DNA of 64,000 nt from Microthrix sp041394405 (lineage in GTDB: Bacteria > Actinomycetota > Acidimicrobiia > Acidimicrobiales > Microtrichaceae), in assembly GCA_041394405.1 (NCBI GenBank), contig JAWKIF010000015.1, forward strand, positions 20,498-84,497, written 5' to 3'. This document shows, piece by piece, positions 8,693 through 17,297 of this stretch. The notes beneath the pieces are model-generated. The model was not told the DNA's origin. It searched no databases and worked only from the letters and a program-made list of their open reading frames with translations. Position numbers and translations under genes: made by a program. Position 1 is the first letter of the stretch. Every line of letters starts with the position of its first letter.

Positions 8693-8788
8693 CCCACCAC
8701 AACCGCGCCCGCGATGGTTTTGGGCGCGATTGTGGTGGGACGTCCCGCGACGATCGCGCCCAAAATGTGCCTGGGCGCGATTGTGGTG
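8693..8788. terminator. Double palindromic repeat downstream of nadC, probable terminator
   Basis: Arms at 8693-8710 and 8722-8739 pair in 17 of 18 positions around an 11-base loop. A second, shorter hairpin (TCGCGCCC at 8754-8761 with GGGCGCGA at 8773-8780) repeats the same core. GGGCGCGATTGTGGTG occurs twice as a direct copy (8722 and 8773). Lies between the nadC stop and the glycosyltransferase start. Confidence 0.6.
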
Positions 8789-8813
8789 AACACCTGAGGA
8801 GGCCGGGGCCGCT

Positions 8814-9698
8814 TCAGGTCAGGACGTCGAGGCCGATGTCCAGCACCGGCGCCGAGTTGGTGAGGGCACCCGACGACACCAGATCCACGCCGGTGGCGGC
8901 GTAGGCGGCGACCGTGTCCAGCGTGATGCCGCCGGACGCCTCCAGCAGGCAACGGCGCAGCGACGACGCCTGGAGGTCGCGGGCGAGGCTGACGCATTCC
9001 GCCACCTCCTCGGGCGACATGTTGTCGAGCAGCACCGAGTCGGCGCCAGCCTCGATGGCGGTCACCATCTGCTCGGCCCGTTCGCACTCCACCACCACGG
9101 TGCGGTTGGGCCAGCGGTCCTTGGCCAGGCCCACCGCCTCGGCCACCCCCAACCCGGTGAGGTGGTTGTCCTTCACCATCACCGCATCGGACAGGTTGGC
9201 CCGGTGGTTGCGGCCGCCGCCGGCCCGGACCGCCGCCTTCTGCAGCGAACGCAGGCCGGGGGTGGTCTTGCGGGTGTCCCACACTCGGGTGGCCGAACCG
9301 GCCGCAGCCACCCGATCCACGAAGGCCGCGGTCAGGGTGGCCACCCCGGACAGATGGGACAGGAAGTTCAGGGCCGTCCGCTCGGCGGTCAGGAGGGTGC
9401 GCAGCCGCCCCTTGGCCAGGCCGATCACCGACCCGACCTCCACCCGGTCGCCGTCGCTCAGCCGCCAGGCGAGCTCGATGGTCGGGTCGACCTGGGCGAA
9501 GGTCTCCACCACGCAGCCCACCCCCGCGATGACGCCGGGCGCCCGGGCGCGGAACTCGGCGCTGGCCGCGGCATCGGCGGGCACCAACACGCTGGTGAGA
9601 TCTCCCAGCGGGGTGAGGTCCTCGGCCAGCGCCCGCTCGACGGCGGCGCGCACCTCACCGGCGGGTGGGGACAGGTACTCGTCGACGGCACTCTTCAT
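8814..9698 (-). CDS. nadC: Nicotinate-nucleotide diphosphorylase (quinolinate phosphoribosyltransferase)
   Basis: Converts quinolinate and PRPP to nicotinate mononucleotide plus CO2 in de novo NAD synthesis. 294 residues from the ATG at 9698. Family motifs: N-terminal ALAEDLTPLGDLTS, TALNFLSHLSG, WDTRKTTPGLR, and GGGRNHRANLSDAVMVKDNH, the substrate-binding segment, then SSGALTNSAPVLDIGLD at the C-terminus. Usual length. Separated from nadB by a lipoprotein gene on the other strand, so it is not in the same operon. Confidence 0.96.
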   Translation of the reverse strand: MKSAVDEYLSPPAGEVRAAVERALAEDLTPLGDLTSVLVPADAAASAEFRARAPGVIAGVGCVVETFAQVDPTIELAWRLSDGDRVEVGSVIGLAKGRLRTLLTAERTALNFLSHLSGVATLTAAFVDRVAAAGSATRVWDTRKTTPGLRSLQKAAVRAGGGRNHRANLSDAVMVKDNHLTGLGVAEAVGLAKDRWPNRTVVVECERAEQMVTAIEAGADSVLLDNMSPEEVAECVSLARDLQASSLRRCLLEASGGITLDTVAAYAATGVDLVSSGALTNSAPVLDIGLDVLT

Positions 9699-9780
9699 GG
9701 CGCCATTCTTGCCCAGCGCCCACCTGGCACCAGTCGATTCGTCCACAGATCGGCGCGGCCGACGATGAGAGACTTGCCCG

Positions 9781-11538
9781 ATGTCCACCCCCCGCACCCC
9801 CCGAATGTTTGCCGCGGCGCTAGCGATCGTCGCGCTGCTCGCACCGACCGGCTGTTCGTCCGATGCCACCGACCCCGGCGCCGACGGGCCGGAGACCACC
9901 CTCGGGGACCCCCGCAACGGAGGCCCGACCGAGGCGGCCACCGTGGTGACGGGCCGGGTGTACACCGGCGTGGCCGACGAACCCTGGGCCGAGGCCTTCG
10001 CCTACGACGCCGACGGCGTCATCACGGCGGTTGGTTCCTCCGACGACGTGCTCTCAGCTGCCGGTGACGAGGCCCGGATCGTCGAGGGCGGGCCGGGCAT
10101 GGTCATGCCGGGCTTCGAGGACGCCCACGTGCACATCCCGGAGGCGGGCATCAACGACGGCCTCTGCCTCATGGACGCCGGACTGACGCTGGAGGACTAC
10201 GAGGCCGAGGCCGTCCGCTGCGCGGAGGAGTCCACCACCGACGAGTGGGTGCGGGCCGCCGGTGCGTCGTTGTTCGGTCTGCGCGGCACCCAGGGTGACA
10301 AGACGCCGCTGGAGGCCCTGGAGCGGGCCGTTCCCGACCGGCCGGCGGTGATCCTCGATGATCTGGGTCACGCTGCGTGGACCAACTCGGCGGGGCTGGA
10401 GGCGGCGGGCATCGCAGAGGACACGCCCGATCCGGCCGGCGGGATCATCGAGCGCACCGAGGACGGCCGCCCCACCGGCCTACTCCTGGAGGACGCCCAG
10501 CACCTGGTGCGGGGCCCGGCCACCCCCGACGAGGCCACGGTCGATGAGGGCATGGCGGTGGCGCTGGAGCAGATCGCCGCCGCCGGCATCACCACGGTGA
10601 GCGATGCCGGCGGTTACTGGCAGGGCGGGCTGACCGACGCCTGGACCCGCGCCGCCGACGCCGACGGGCTGACGGTGCGGGCGGTCAACTCGCTGTACCT
10701 GTACCCCGACCTCAACCCGGACGAGCAGTTGGCCGAGTTCGAGCAGCGCTACCGCAACGAGCCGGGCGATCTGCTTCGGGTGGACACGGCGAAGATCTAC
10801 GTCGACGGCATCCTGGACCTGGGCACCGCCGCCATGATCGAGCCCTACGACGAGGCACCCGATCCCGACTTCCCCAACGGCTTCCACTACTTCACCGCCG
10901 ATCAGCTGGCCGAGTACGCCCCCCGGCTGGCCGAGCTGGGGTTTCGGATGGAGTTCCACACCATCGGCGATCAGGCCAACCGCGACGCGCTGGACGCCAT
11001 CGAGTCGATCCCGGAGGGCACGGGTGAGGACCTCGTCCATCGCACCACCCACACCTACCTGGTGGACCCCGCCGATCTCCCCCGATTCGCCGAGTTGGGC
11101 GTCGCAGCCGACGTGCAGGCCGGGCCCGACACCCTGGACCCGGCCTACCGAGAGGACCTGAGGGCCATCATCGGCGACCGCGCCGACGGGCTGGTGCCGA
11201 TGGCCGGGCTGCTGGACGCCGGCGCCACCCTCACCCTCAGCTCGGACTGGGATGCCGACCCGTTGGGGCCGCTCGGCACCATCGAGCGGGCGCTCACCCG
11301 CGACCGGGAGGGCGTGCCCGACCTGGGGACCGCCATCGAGGCCACCACCATCGGCCCCGCCCGGACGATGGGCGTCGACGACGTCACCGGCACCATCGAG
11401 GTGGGCAAGCAGGCCGACTACGTGGTGCTGTCGGAGGACCTGTTCGAGCTGGAATCCGACCAGATCGACGAGACGCAGGTGCTGATGACCACGGTGGCTG
11501 GCACCGAGGTGTTCCGGGCCGAGTCGTTCACGGGGTGA
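9781..11538 (+). CDS. Lipoprotein amidohydrolase (amidohydrolase 3, YtcJ-like)
   Basis: 585 residues. N-terminus has a hydrophobic signal segment and lipobox ending LLAPTGCSS, so the mature protein is probably anchored outside the membrane. The catalytic domain starts with the metal-binding HxH in MPGFEDAHVHIPE (about residue 120) and continues with TVSDAGGYWQGG, MEFHTIGDQANRDALDA, VHRTTHTYL, LSSDWDADPLGPLGTIERALTR and the C-terminal TGTIEVGKQADYVVLSEDLF, all typical of the amidohydrolase superfamily. An Asp-containing SDWD supplies the last metal/acid ligand. Substrate unknown. Divergent from nadC. Confidence 0.88.
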   Translation: MSTPRTPRMFAAALAIVALLAPTGCSSDATDPGADGPETTLGDPRNGGPTEAATVVTGRVYTGVADEPWAEAFAYDADGVITAVGSSDDVLSAAGDEARIVEGGPGMVMPGFEDAHVHIPEAGINDGLCLMDAGLTLEDYEAEAVRCAEESTTDEWVRAAGASLFGLRGTQGDKTPLEALERAVPDRPAVILDDLGHAAWTNSAGLEAAGIAEDTPDPAGGIIERTEDGRPTGLLLEDAQHLVRGPATPDEATVDEGMAVALEQIAAAGITTVSDAGGYWQGGLTDAWTRAADADGLTVRAVNSLYLYPDLNPDEQLAEFEQRYRNEPGDLLRVDTAKIYVDGILDLGTAAMIEPYDEAPDPDFPNGFHYFTADQLAEYAPRLAELGFRMEFHTIGDQANRDALDAIESIPEGTGEDLVHRTTHTYLVDPADLPRFAELGVAADVQAGPDTLDPAYREDLRAIIGDRADGLVPMAGLLDAGATLTLSSDWDADPLGPLGTIERALTRDREGVPDLGTAIEATTIGPARTMGVDDVTGTIEVGKQADYVVLSEDLFELESDQIDETQVLMTTVAGTEVFRAESFTG

Positions 11539-11541
11539 CGA

Positions 11542-13167
11542 TCAGCCGCCGATGAGCAGGCGCACCAAGTAATCGTCGGAGCGGTCGGGGAAGTCCTCCC
11601 GCGTGTGACAGCCCCGGCTCTCCTCCCGGGCGAGCGCCACGTCCACCATGGCCACCCCGAGATCGGCCAGGTTCCGAACCTCCTCCGCGGCCTGCGTGCG
11701 CGCCCGGCCGGCCAGCTCGGCGCCCACCGCCTCCAGCTCGCCTCGAGCCGCTCGCAGGCTGCCGCCGGAGCGCAGGACCCCCGCGCCGACGGTCATCGCC
11801 CGTTGGATGCGTCCCCGCAGGTCGGCCACGGCCTCGTCGGCATCTGCTGCCGGCACCGGCGCCGTGCCGTCGGCCGGCGGGGGCGGCGGCCAGCCGGCCA
11901 CCGGACTGACCGGCGTGGGCACCGCCCGGCCACCGATTCCGGTCCCCGGGTCCTCGCCCTCCAGGTGCGTTCGCATGGCTCCGGTGGGCGCCGGGCCCCG
12001 ACGTCCCGCAGCCACGGCCTCCACCACCCGGGGGCCGAACACCATGCCCTCCAGCAGCGAGTTGGAGGCCAGCCGGTTGGCGCCGTGCACGCCGGTGGCG
12101 GTGGTCTCCCCGGCCGCCCACAGGCCAGGCAAGGACGTGGCGCCGTCCAGGTCGGTGAGGATGCCGCCGCATTGGTGATGGGCGGCCGGGGCAACGGGCA
12201 GCCAGTCCTTGGCGGGGTCGAGGCCTTCGTCGGTCAGGTCCTCGGCAATCGTGGGGAACCGCAGCGAGAAGTCCTCCAGCACGGTGGCATCCAGCCACAG
12301 GTGATCCATGTTCTGGTCCAACATGGTGCGGGTCATGGCCCGGCTCACCACGTCGCGGGGCTTCAGCTCGTCCACGAACCGCTCGCCGTCGCGGTCCCGC
12401 AGCAGCGCACCGTGGCCGCGCAGCGCCTCCGACAACAGGGGCCGGGGCATGGAGGGCAGCGCCAGGGCCGTGGGATGGAACTGGAAGAACTCAAAGTCGG
12501 CGACCACGGCGCCGGCCCGCAGGGCCATGGCCACCCCGTCGCCGGTGGCCACCTTCGGGTTCGTCGTGATCCAGAACAGCTGACCGGCGCCGCCGGTGGC
12601 CAGCAGCACGTTTCGGGCCCCCACCTCGAAGGACACCCCGTCGCCGTCCAGCGCGGCGACGCCGCGCACCTGGCCGCCGTCGGGCGACAACAGCAGGTCG
12701 GTGGCAAAAGCCCGTTCGTGGATGGACGCCGCCGTTCGCTGCACGGCGTGCACCAGGGCACGTTCGATCTCCAGGCCGGTGGCCGCACCGCCGGCGTGGA
12801 GGATGCGGGGCACGCTGTGTCCGCCCTCCCGGGCCAGCAGGAATTCACCCGATTCGTCCACATCGAACACGGCGCCCAGCGCGATCAGCTCCTGGACCCG
12901 GCGCGGGCCCTCGTCCACCAGCACGCGCACGGCGGACGGGTCGCAGAGGCCCGCTCCTGCGGCCAACGTGTCGGCCAGGTGCAGGTCGAGTTCCTCGGGG
13001 TCGCGCGACAGCGCGGCCGCCACGCCCCCCTGGGCCCAACGCGTGGTGGCCTGTTCCAACTCGCCCTTGGTCAGCACGCCCACGGAGAGGCCGGCCTCCG
13101 CAGCGCGCACCGCCGCGGACAGGCCGGCGACCCCGGAACCCAGTACCAGCAGATCGACGTCGGTCAT
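11542..13167 (-). CDS. nadB: L-aspartate oxidase
   Basis: FAD enzyme oxidising L-aspartate to iminoaspartate, the first step of NAD synthesis. 541 residues from the ATG at 13167, whose first bases overlap the panC stop (ATGA), indicating coupled translation. Motifs: dinucleotide-binding VLGSGVAGLSAAVRAA, TRWAQGGVAAAL, REGGHSVPRILHAGG, FQFHPTAL, HHQCGGILTDLDG and GANRLASNSLLEGMVFG. The C-terminal helical domain is present. The partner quinolinate synthase nadA is not in the window. Confidence 0.96.
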   Translation of the reverse strand: MTDVDLLVLGSGVAGLSAAVRAAEAGLSVGVLTKGELEQATTRWAQGGVAAALSRDPEELDLHLADTLAAGAGLCDPSAVRVLVDEGPRRVQELIALGAVFDVDESGEFLLAREGGHSVPRILHAGGAATGLEIERALVHAVQRTAASIHERAFATDLLLSPDGGQVRGVAALDGDGVSFEVGARNVLLATGGAGQLFWITTNPKVATGDGVAMALRAGAVVADFEFFQFHPTALALPSMPRPLLSEALRGHGALLRDRDGERFVDELKPRDVVSRAMTRTMLDQNMDHLWLDATVLEDFSLRFPTIAEDLTDEGLDPAKDWLPVAPAAHHQCGGILTDLDGATSLPGLWAAGETTATGVHGANRLASNSLLEGMVFGPRVVEAVAAGRRGPAPTGAMRTHLEGEDPGTGIGGRAVPTPVSPVAGWPPPPPADGTAPVPAADADEAVADLRGRIQRAMTVGAGVLRSGGSLRAARGELEAVGAELAGRARTQAAEEVRNLADLGVAMVDVALAREESRGCHTREDFPDRSDDYLVRLLIGG

Positions 13168-14060
13168 GGGTGGGCTGTCTCCTGGCCATGCGCTGATGGG
13201 TCGGCGGGGCTGATCGGCAGGTCGGTGGCCACGTTGTCCAGCAACCTCGGGATTCCGAAACGCGCCGCCGCCAGCAACCGTACGCCGGGAACGGTCACGG
13301 CGACGGGATCCATCGTGGCCGGGTCGACGGCCGCTGCGTAGTCGAACTCGGCCAACGGTTCCGCCCGGACGAGCGCCTCGATGGCACCGAGCACGGCGGC
13401 TGGGTCGGTCTCGCCGCCTCGAACGGCCTCGGCCGCCTGCGACAGCGCCCGGTGCAGCACGGGGGCGGCCGCCCGTTCCCGGGCCGTGAGGTAGACGTTG
13501 CGGCTGGAACGAGCGAGGCCATCGGGCTCGCGCACGATGGGGCAGCCCACCACCTCGACGGGCATCGACAGGTCGGACGCCAGCTGCCGAACGATGGCCA
13601 GCTGCTGGAAGTCCTTCTCCCCGAAGTAGGCGCGACATGCCCCGGCGATGGCGAACAGCTTGGTGACCACCGTTGCCACCCCGGCGAAGTGGGTTGGCCG
13701 GGAGGCGCCCTCCATGGCATCGCCCAGGCGGGCAACGCTGACCGTGGTGAGGGGCTCGGTGGGATACATCTCGCCGTCGGCGGGAACAAAGCACCAGGTA
13801 GCACCTGCCGCGTCTGACGCCGCCAGATCGTCCTCCAACGGCCGGGGGTAGGCTGACAGGTCCTCCCCCGCGGCGAACTGCAGCGGGTTGACGAAGATGG
13901 TCACCAGCAGTGCGCAACCATCCCCGATGGCTGCATCCATGAGGCTGACGTGCCCCTCGTGCAGGGCGCCCATGGTGGGCACCAGCCCCACGGTGCGGCC
14001 CGCCGAGCGGGCGGCACCGGTGGCGGCCCGCACCTCATCGATGGTGGTCAGGACGTCCAC
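13164..14060 (-). CDS. panC: Pantothenate synthetase
   Basis: ATP-dependent condensation of pantoate with beta-alanine. 298 residues from the GTG at 14060, preceded by AGGGGAGC; a longer frame to 14105 adds residues not found in the family. Motifs: VPTMGALHEGHVSLM (ATP-binding HxGH), FVNPLQFAAGEDLSAYPR, YFGEKDFQQLAIVRQL and IVREPDGLARSSRNVYL. Starts inside the 3' end of the DUF2520 gene (13-bp overlap) and ends in the nadB start. Confidence 0.95.
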   Translation of the reverse strand: MDVLTTIDEVRAATGAARSAGRTVGLVPTMGALHEGHVSLMDAAIGDGCALLVTIFVNPLQFAAGEDLSAYPRPLEDDLAASDAAGATWCFVPADGEMYPTEPLTTVSVARLGDAMEGASRPTHFAGVATVVTKLFAIAGACRAYFGEKDFQQLAIVRQLASDLSMPVEVVGCPIVREPDGLARSSRNVYLTARERAAAPVLHRALSQAAEAVRGGETDPAAVLGAIEALVRAEPLAEFDYAAAVDPATMDPVAVTVPGVRLLAAARFGIPRLLDNVATDLPISPADPSAHGQETAHP

Positions 14061-14818
14061 GGCGGAGCGCTCCCCTGGTCGTTGGCGGCCCGCAGCGTAG
14101 GCCACGCCAGGCGCAATGCCTGGCGCGCCATGGCCTCATAGGCCGGTCGCTCGTCGGGCGGCAGGGAGCGGAGGTGTGCCGCAACCGTCGACCAGTCGCC
14201 CCGGGCCACCGGCCCGGTGAGGGCCTCGGCGGCGCCGCGGCGCCGAACCGAGCCCAGCGCCCCCTCGGCCAGCTCGACCAGCGCCTCCGGCGGCACGCCG
14301 GCGCGTTCGCCCACCCGCTGGGCCTGACCCATGAGGGCCACCAGGTGGTTGGCGGCTACGGCGGCAGCTGCGTGATAGGTGTGGCGGTGCTCGTCGGACA
14401 CCCGAAACGTGCGGGCCCCGAGCGCCGCCGCCACCGACTCGATGAGCGGGTCGCCGGCCACGGCCATGAACGCCCCGCTCAGCGCCGCGGCGCCCTCGGG
14501 ATCTGGTGGCACCGACACCAGCGGGTGCAGGCTGGCCCGCCTGCCATGGCCCTCCAGCACGGACAGGGTGAGCGCCCCGGCGGTGTGCGCGAGCACCGTC
14601 CCCTCCGCCGGAGCGATGGCCCGGGCAACCTGGCGCACGGCACCGTCGGGCACGCACAACACCAGCAAGTCCACCCCGGAGGCGGCGCCGGCCACGTGAG
14701 GGCCGCGTCCCGCCTCCAGCTCCGCCGACCAGCCGGCCGCACTCAGCGCCCGGGACAGCGCAGCACCCATGCGGCCGCGCCCCAGGATGCGCACTGCGAG
14801 CGACGATCGACCGGTCAC
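14048..14818 (-). CDS. Rossmann-like DUF2520 protein, possible ketopantoate-reductase-like enzyme
   Basis: 256 residues from the GTG at 14818, which overlaps the folK stop (GTGA). N-terminal NAD(P)-binding fold (VRILGRGRMGAALSRALSAAG, then LLVLCVPDGAVRQVARAI) and C-terminal helical DUF2520 domain (HTYHAAAAVAANHLVALMGQA, LTGPVARGD). Proteins of this type commonly sit beside panC, and Francisella PanG, an alternative ketopantoate reductase, is as far as I recall related. Position between folK and panC fits a role in pantoate formation, but this is inference. Confidence 0.75.
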   Translation of the reverse strand: MTGRSSLAVRILGRGRMGAALSRALSAAGWSAELEAGRGPHVAGAASGVDLLVLCVPDGAVRQVARAIAPAEGTVLAHTAGALTLSVLEGHGRRASLHPLVSVPPDPEGAAALSGAFMAVAGDPLIESVAAALGARTFRVSDEHRHTYHAAAAVAANHLVALMGQAQRVGERAGVPPEALVELAEGALGSVRRRGAAEALTGPVARGDWSTVAAHLRSLPPDERPAYEAMARQALRLAWPTLRAANDQGSAPPWTS

Positions 14819-15264
14819 TCCAGCGGGTCGGTCAGCGTCACCCGGCCCTCGGCCTGTTCGACATCGGTTTCGCTGACCAGGTCGGGCGCCAGGTCGCGCA
14901 TGGGCGCCAGCACGAAGCGGCGCTCCTTCCAGCGCCGGTGGGGAATGGTCAGGTCGGGGTCCTCCAGCTCGATCCCCTCCATCCAAACGATGTCGATGTC
15001 GAGGGTGCGCGGCCCCCAGCGCTCGCCCCGCACCCGTTCGGCGGCGCCCTCCAGCCGATGACAGAGCCCCAGCAACTCGATGGGGCGAAGATCCGTGTTC
15101 AGCTCGGCGACCAGGTTCAGGAACGGCTCCTGTGCCGGGCCTCCCACCGGGCTGGTCTCGTACACCGGGGAGACGGCCACCAGATCGGGCAGCGACTCCA
15201 CGGCCCACTTCAAGATGGTTCGGCGGTCCCCCAGGTTGGAGCCCAGGCTTAGAAAGGTGCGCAT
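14815..15264 (-). CDS. folK: 2-amino-4-hydroxy-6-hydroxymethyldihydropteridine pyrophosphokinase
   Basis: Transfers pyrophosphate from ATP to the pterin in folate synthesis. 149 residues, typical size. Motifs: FLSLGSNLGDR at the N-terminus, SPVYETSPVGGPAQEPFLN, and the signature RWGPRTLDIDIVWMEG, then IPHRRWKERRFVLAP. Its ATG at 15264 overlaps the folB stop and its stop overlaps the DUF2520 start, so translation is coupled on both sides. Confidence 0.95.
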   Translation of the reverse strand: MRTFLSLGSNLGDRRTILKWAVESLPDLVAVSPVYETSPVGGPAQEPFLNLVAELNTDLRPIELLGLCHRLEGAAERVRGERWGPRTLDIDIVWMEGIELEDPDLTIPHRRWKERRFVLAPMRDLAPDLVSETDVEQAEGRVTLTDPLE

Positions 15265-15641
15265 CAGGCGTGCTGCCCGGCGCGACGCTGGATGCGCACA
15301 CCCGCCGTGGCCAACTGCGAGGGCACCGGGGGGCGCAGCTTGCGGACCGCAACCGTGACGGCGGGTATGCCGTCGAACCCCAGCACCACATCGGCCACCA
15401 CCTGCGCCAGGCGCTCCAACAGGTCGTGGTGGGTGGAGGTGCAGGCGGCCGCGACGGCCTCACAGATGGCCCCGTAGTCGACGGTGTCGACCAAGGCGTC
15501 GCTGTGGCCGGCGGCGGCCAGGTCGACCACCACGTCCACATCCAGTTCCAGGGGCTGAAGCCGCGAGCGCTCCTCGGGCAGCACGCCCACGCTGCCCATC
15601 ACGCGCAGCCCGCGCAGTTCGATCAGATCGGTTCCCGCCAT
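15264..15641 (-). CDS. folB: Dihydroneopterin aldolase
   Basis: Cleaves 7,8-dihydroneopterin to hydroxymethyl-dihydropterin and glycolaldehyde. 125 residues. Typical features: IELRGLRVMGSVGVLPEERSR with the substrate-loop GVLPEE, DVVVDLAAAGHSDALVDTVDYGAI and the C-terminal KLRPPVP. Acts immediately before FolK, whose gene overlaps by one base. Starts 6 bp after the phosphatase-like gene. Confidence 0.93.
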   Translation of the reverse strand: MAGTDLIELRGLRVMGSVGVLPEERSRLQPLELDVDVVVDLAAAGHSDALVDTVDYGAICEAVAAACTSTHHDLLERLAQVVADVVLGFDGIPAVTVAVRKLRPPVPSQLATAGVRIQRRAGQHA

Positions 15642-15647
15642 CGCCGA

Positions 15648-16268
15648 TCAGCCTTCGTCGGTCTCGGCTGGGGCGTCCTCGGCAGGTGCACCCTCGATAG
15701 CGGCAGCGGCATCCTCGCCGGCAGCGTCGTCGGAGTCGACCGTCGTCGGCCGAGGGGGAAGCGGGTTGTCGCGCAGGCTGACGGCGATGCCGACCAGCTC
15801 GCGCCCGCGGGGGCCGAGGCGGCGGCCCACGATCTGCTCGGTCACCGCCGTGGCCTTGTGGGTCTCGGCGATCAGGCCCGCCCACACCACGTATCCGGCC
15901 ATCAGACCGACCAGCGAGTCCGACACCTCCTCTTGGTGGAACAGCACCTTGTGCCCGGCCTCGATGTGGGCCTTGAGGTCCTGGTAGACGGCCTGCAGGA
16001 AGCGGGGCTGATCGTCGTGGCGCGGAAACGGCCGATGCACCCAGGCGACGCCCAGCTCGTCGTAGTTGTGCAGGTTGTGCGGGCTGGCCGAGAGGCTGAC
16101 CACATGGTGGAAGCCCTGCTCGCGGATCCAGATGATCTCCTCTTGGCGACGCACCTTGCGGTGGCTCTCGCCGTAGCCGCCGGGACGCTCGCAGACGGCC
16201 AGCCGATCGGAGATGACCCAATGAAAGTTGCGAGGGGTGATGCCCTGTGCCCATTTGCCCTTCGGCAT
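15648..16268 (-). CDS. Dual-specificity-phosphatase-like protein lacking the catalytic Cys and Arg, in folate operon
   Basis: 206 residues from the ATG at 16268, sharing one base with the folP stop. The segment GFHHVVSLSASPHNLHNYDELGVAWVHRPFPRHDD ... VLFHQEEVSDSLVGLMAGYV has the layout of a cysteine-phosphatase fold, but where the family has HCxxGxxR it reads HQEEVSDS, so the nucleophile and phosphate-binding Arg are absent. The last ~40 residues are acidic and Ala-rich, probably disordered. It might be an inactive, binding-only relative. Role unknown; fold assignment is tentative. Confidence 0.6.
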   Translation of the reverse strand: MPKGKWAQGITPRNFHWVISDRLAVCERPGGYGESHRKVRRQEEIIWIREQGFHHVVSLSASPHNLHNYDELGVAWVHRPFPRHDDQPRFLQAVYQDLKAHIEAGHKVLFHQEEVSDSLVGLMAGYVVWAGLIAETHKATAVTEQIVGRRLGPRGRELVGIAVSLRDNPLPPRPTTVDSDDAAGEDAAAAIEGAPAEDAPAETDEG

Positions 16269-17206
16269 TAGCGCTCCTTGGGGGAAAAGGACGAGGCCGA
16301 GGCCTCGTCGTCGAGTGAGAACGAAGTGGTGGCGCCGAACCCGGCGGCATCGAGGGCGGCGATGGTGTCGGCAACGTCGTGCACCCGCACCAGGTCGACA
16401 CCGCACTGAGCGGCCCACAGTGCCGTGGCCAGCGAGCCCTCCAGCCGGTCGCCGGGTGGCGGGTCGCTTGCGGCCGGGGAGGCGGCGACGGGCTGGGCAC
16501 GACGATCGGCCCGGCCGGCCAGAACGCCCAGGCTGGACTTGCGGGAGGTGCCCAGGGCCACCGGCCAACCCGAGGCGACGAGGGCGTCCAACGCGGCGAG
16601 CAGGTTGAGGTTGTCGTCGAGGTCCTTGGCGAACCCGATGCCCGGATCGATCCACACCCGCCGGGCGCCGTTGCGGCGCGCCTCGGCGGCGCGGTCGGTC
16701 AGCACCCGGGTGACGTCGGCGACCACATCGGAGTAGCCCGGGTGTTGTGCCATCACGGCGGGTTCGGCCGGGCTGTGCATGGCCACCCAGCCCACGCCCA
16801 GGTCGGCGGCGACGCCACCGAGCGCCGCCCCAACGTCGTTGAGGATGGTGGCGCCGGCGGCCACCGCGGCCCGAGCCACCCGCTCGTGACGGGTGTCGAT
16901 CGACACCACCGCCACGTCGCTGAGGGCCTCCACGACCTCGATCACCCGGGCCAGCTCCTGGGCCTCGGAGACCGGTTCGGCACCCGGCCGGGTTGACTCG
17001 CCGCCCACGTCGACGATGGCTGCGCCATCCTCCACCAACGCCCGCCCGCGCTCGATGGCGGCATGGGCGGTGGCGAAACGCCCGCCGTCGGAAAATGAGT
17101 CGGGGGTGACGTTGAGGATGCCCATGACCGTGGGGGCCATGCGATCTTGGGCGTGGCTGTGGTCGTCTGCGCTGCTGCGATTTTGGGCGCTGTTTTCCGA
17201 CGTCAC
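16268..17206 (-). CDS. folP: Dihydropteroate synthase
   Basis: Joins hydroxymethyl-dihydropterin pyrophosphate with p-aminobenzoate; target of sulfonamides. 312 residues from the GTG at 17206. Motifs: MGILNVTPDSFSDGGRF, VDVGGESTRPGAEPV, ISIDTRHE-like VVSIDTRHERVARAA, ATILNDVGA, DPGIGFAKDLDDNLNLL, LGTSRKSSLGVL and VDLVRVHDVADT. A 25-residue polar N-terminal extension precedes the core, so the true start may be nearer the Met at residue 22. Continues the folate operon from folE. Confidence 0.95.
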   Translation of the reverse strand: MTSENSAQNRSSADDHSHAQDRMAPTVMGILNVTPDSFSDGGRFATAHAAIERGRALVEDGAAIVDVGGESTRPGAEPVSEAQELARVIEVVEALSDVAVVSIDTRHERVARAAVAAGATILNDVGAALGGVAADLGVGWVAMHSPAEPAVMAQHPGYSDVVADVTRVLTDRAAEARRNGARRVWIDPGIGFAKDLDDNLNLLAALDALVASGWPVALGTSRKSSLGVLAGRADRRAQPVAASPAASDPPPGDRLEGSLATALWAAQCGVDLVRVHDVADTIAALDAAGFGATTSFSLDDEASASSFSPKER

Positions 17207-17297
17207 CGGGACAGCCTAGGGGCCATTCTCGATGGAGGAAAACGGGTGCGGGCCCAAGTGGGTGCCGCCGCAGCGCCGGTTGGCGAGCGGCGCTGCG

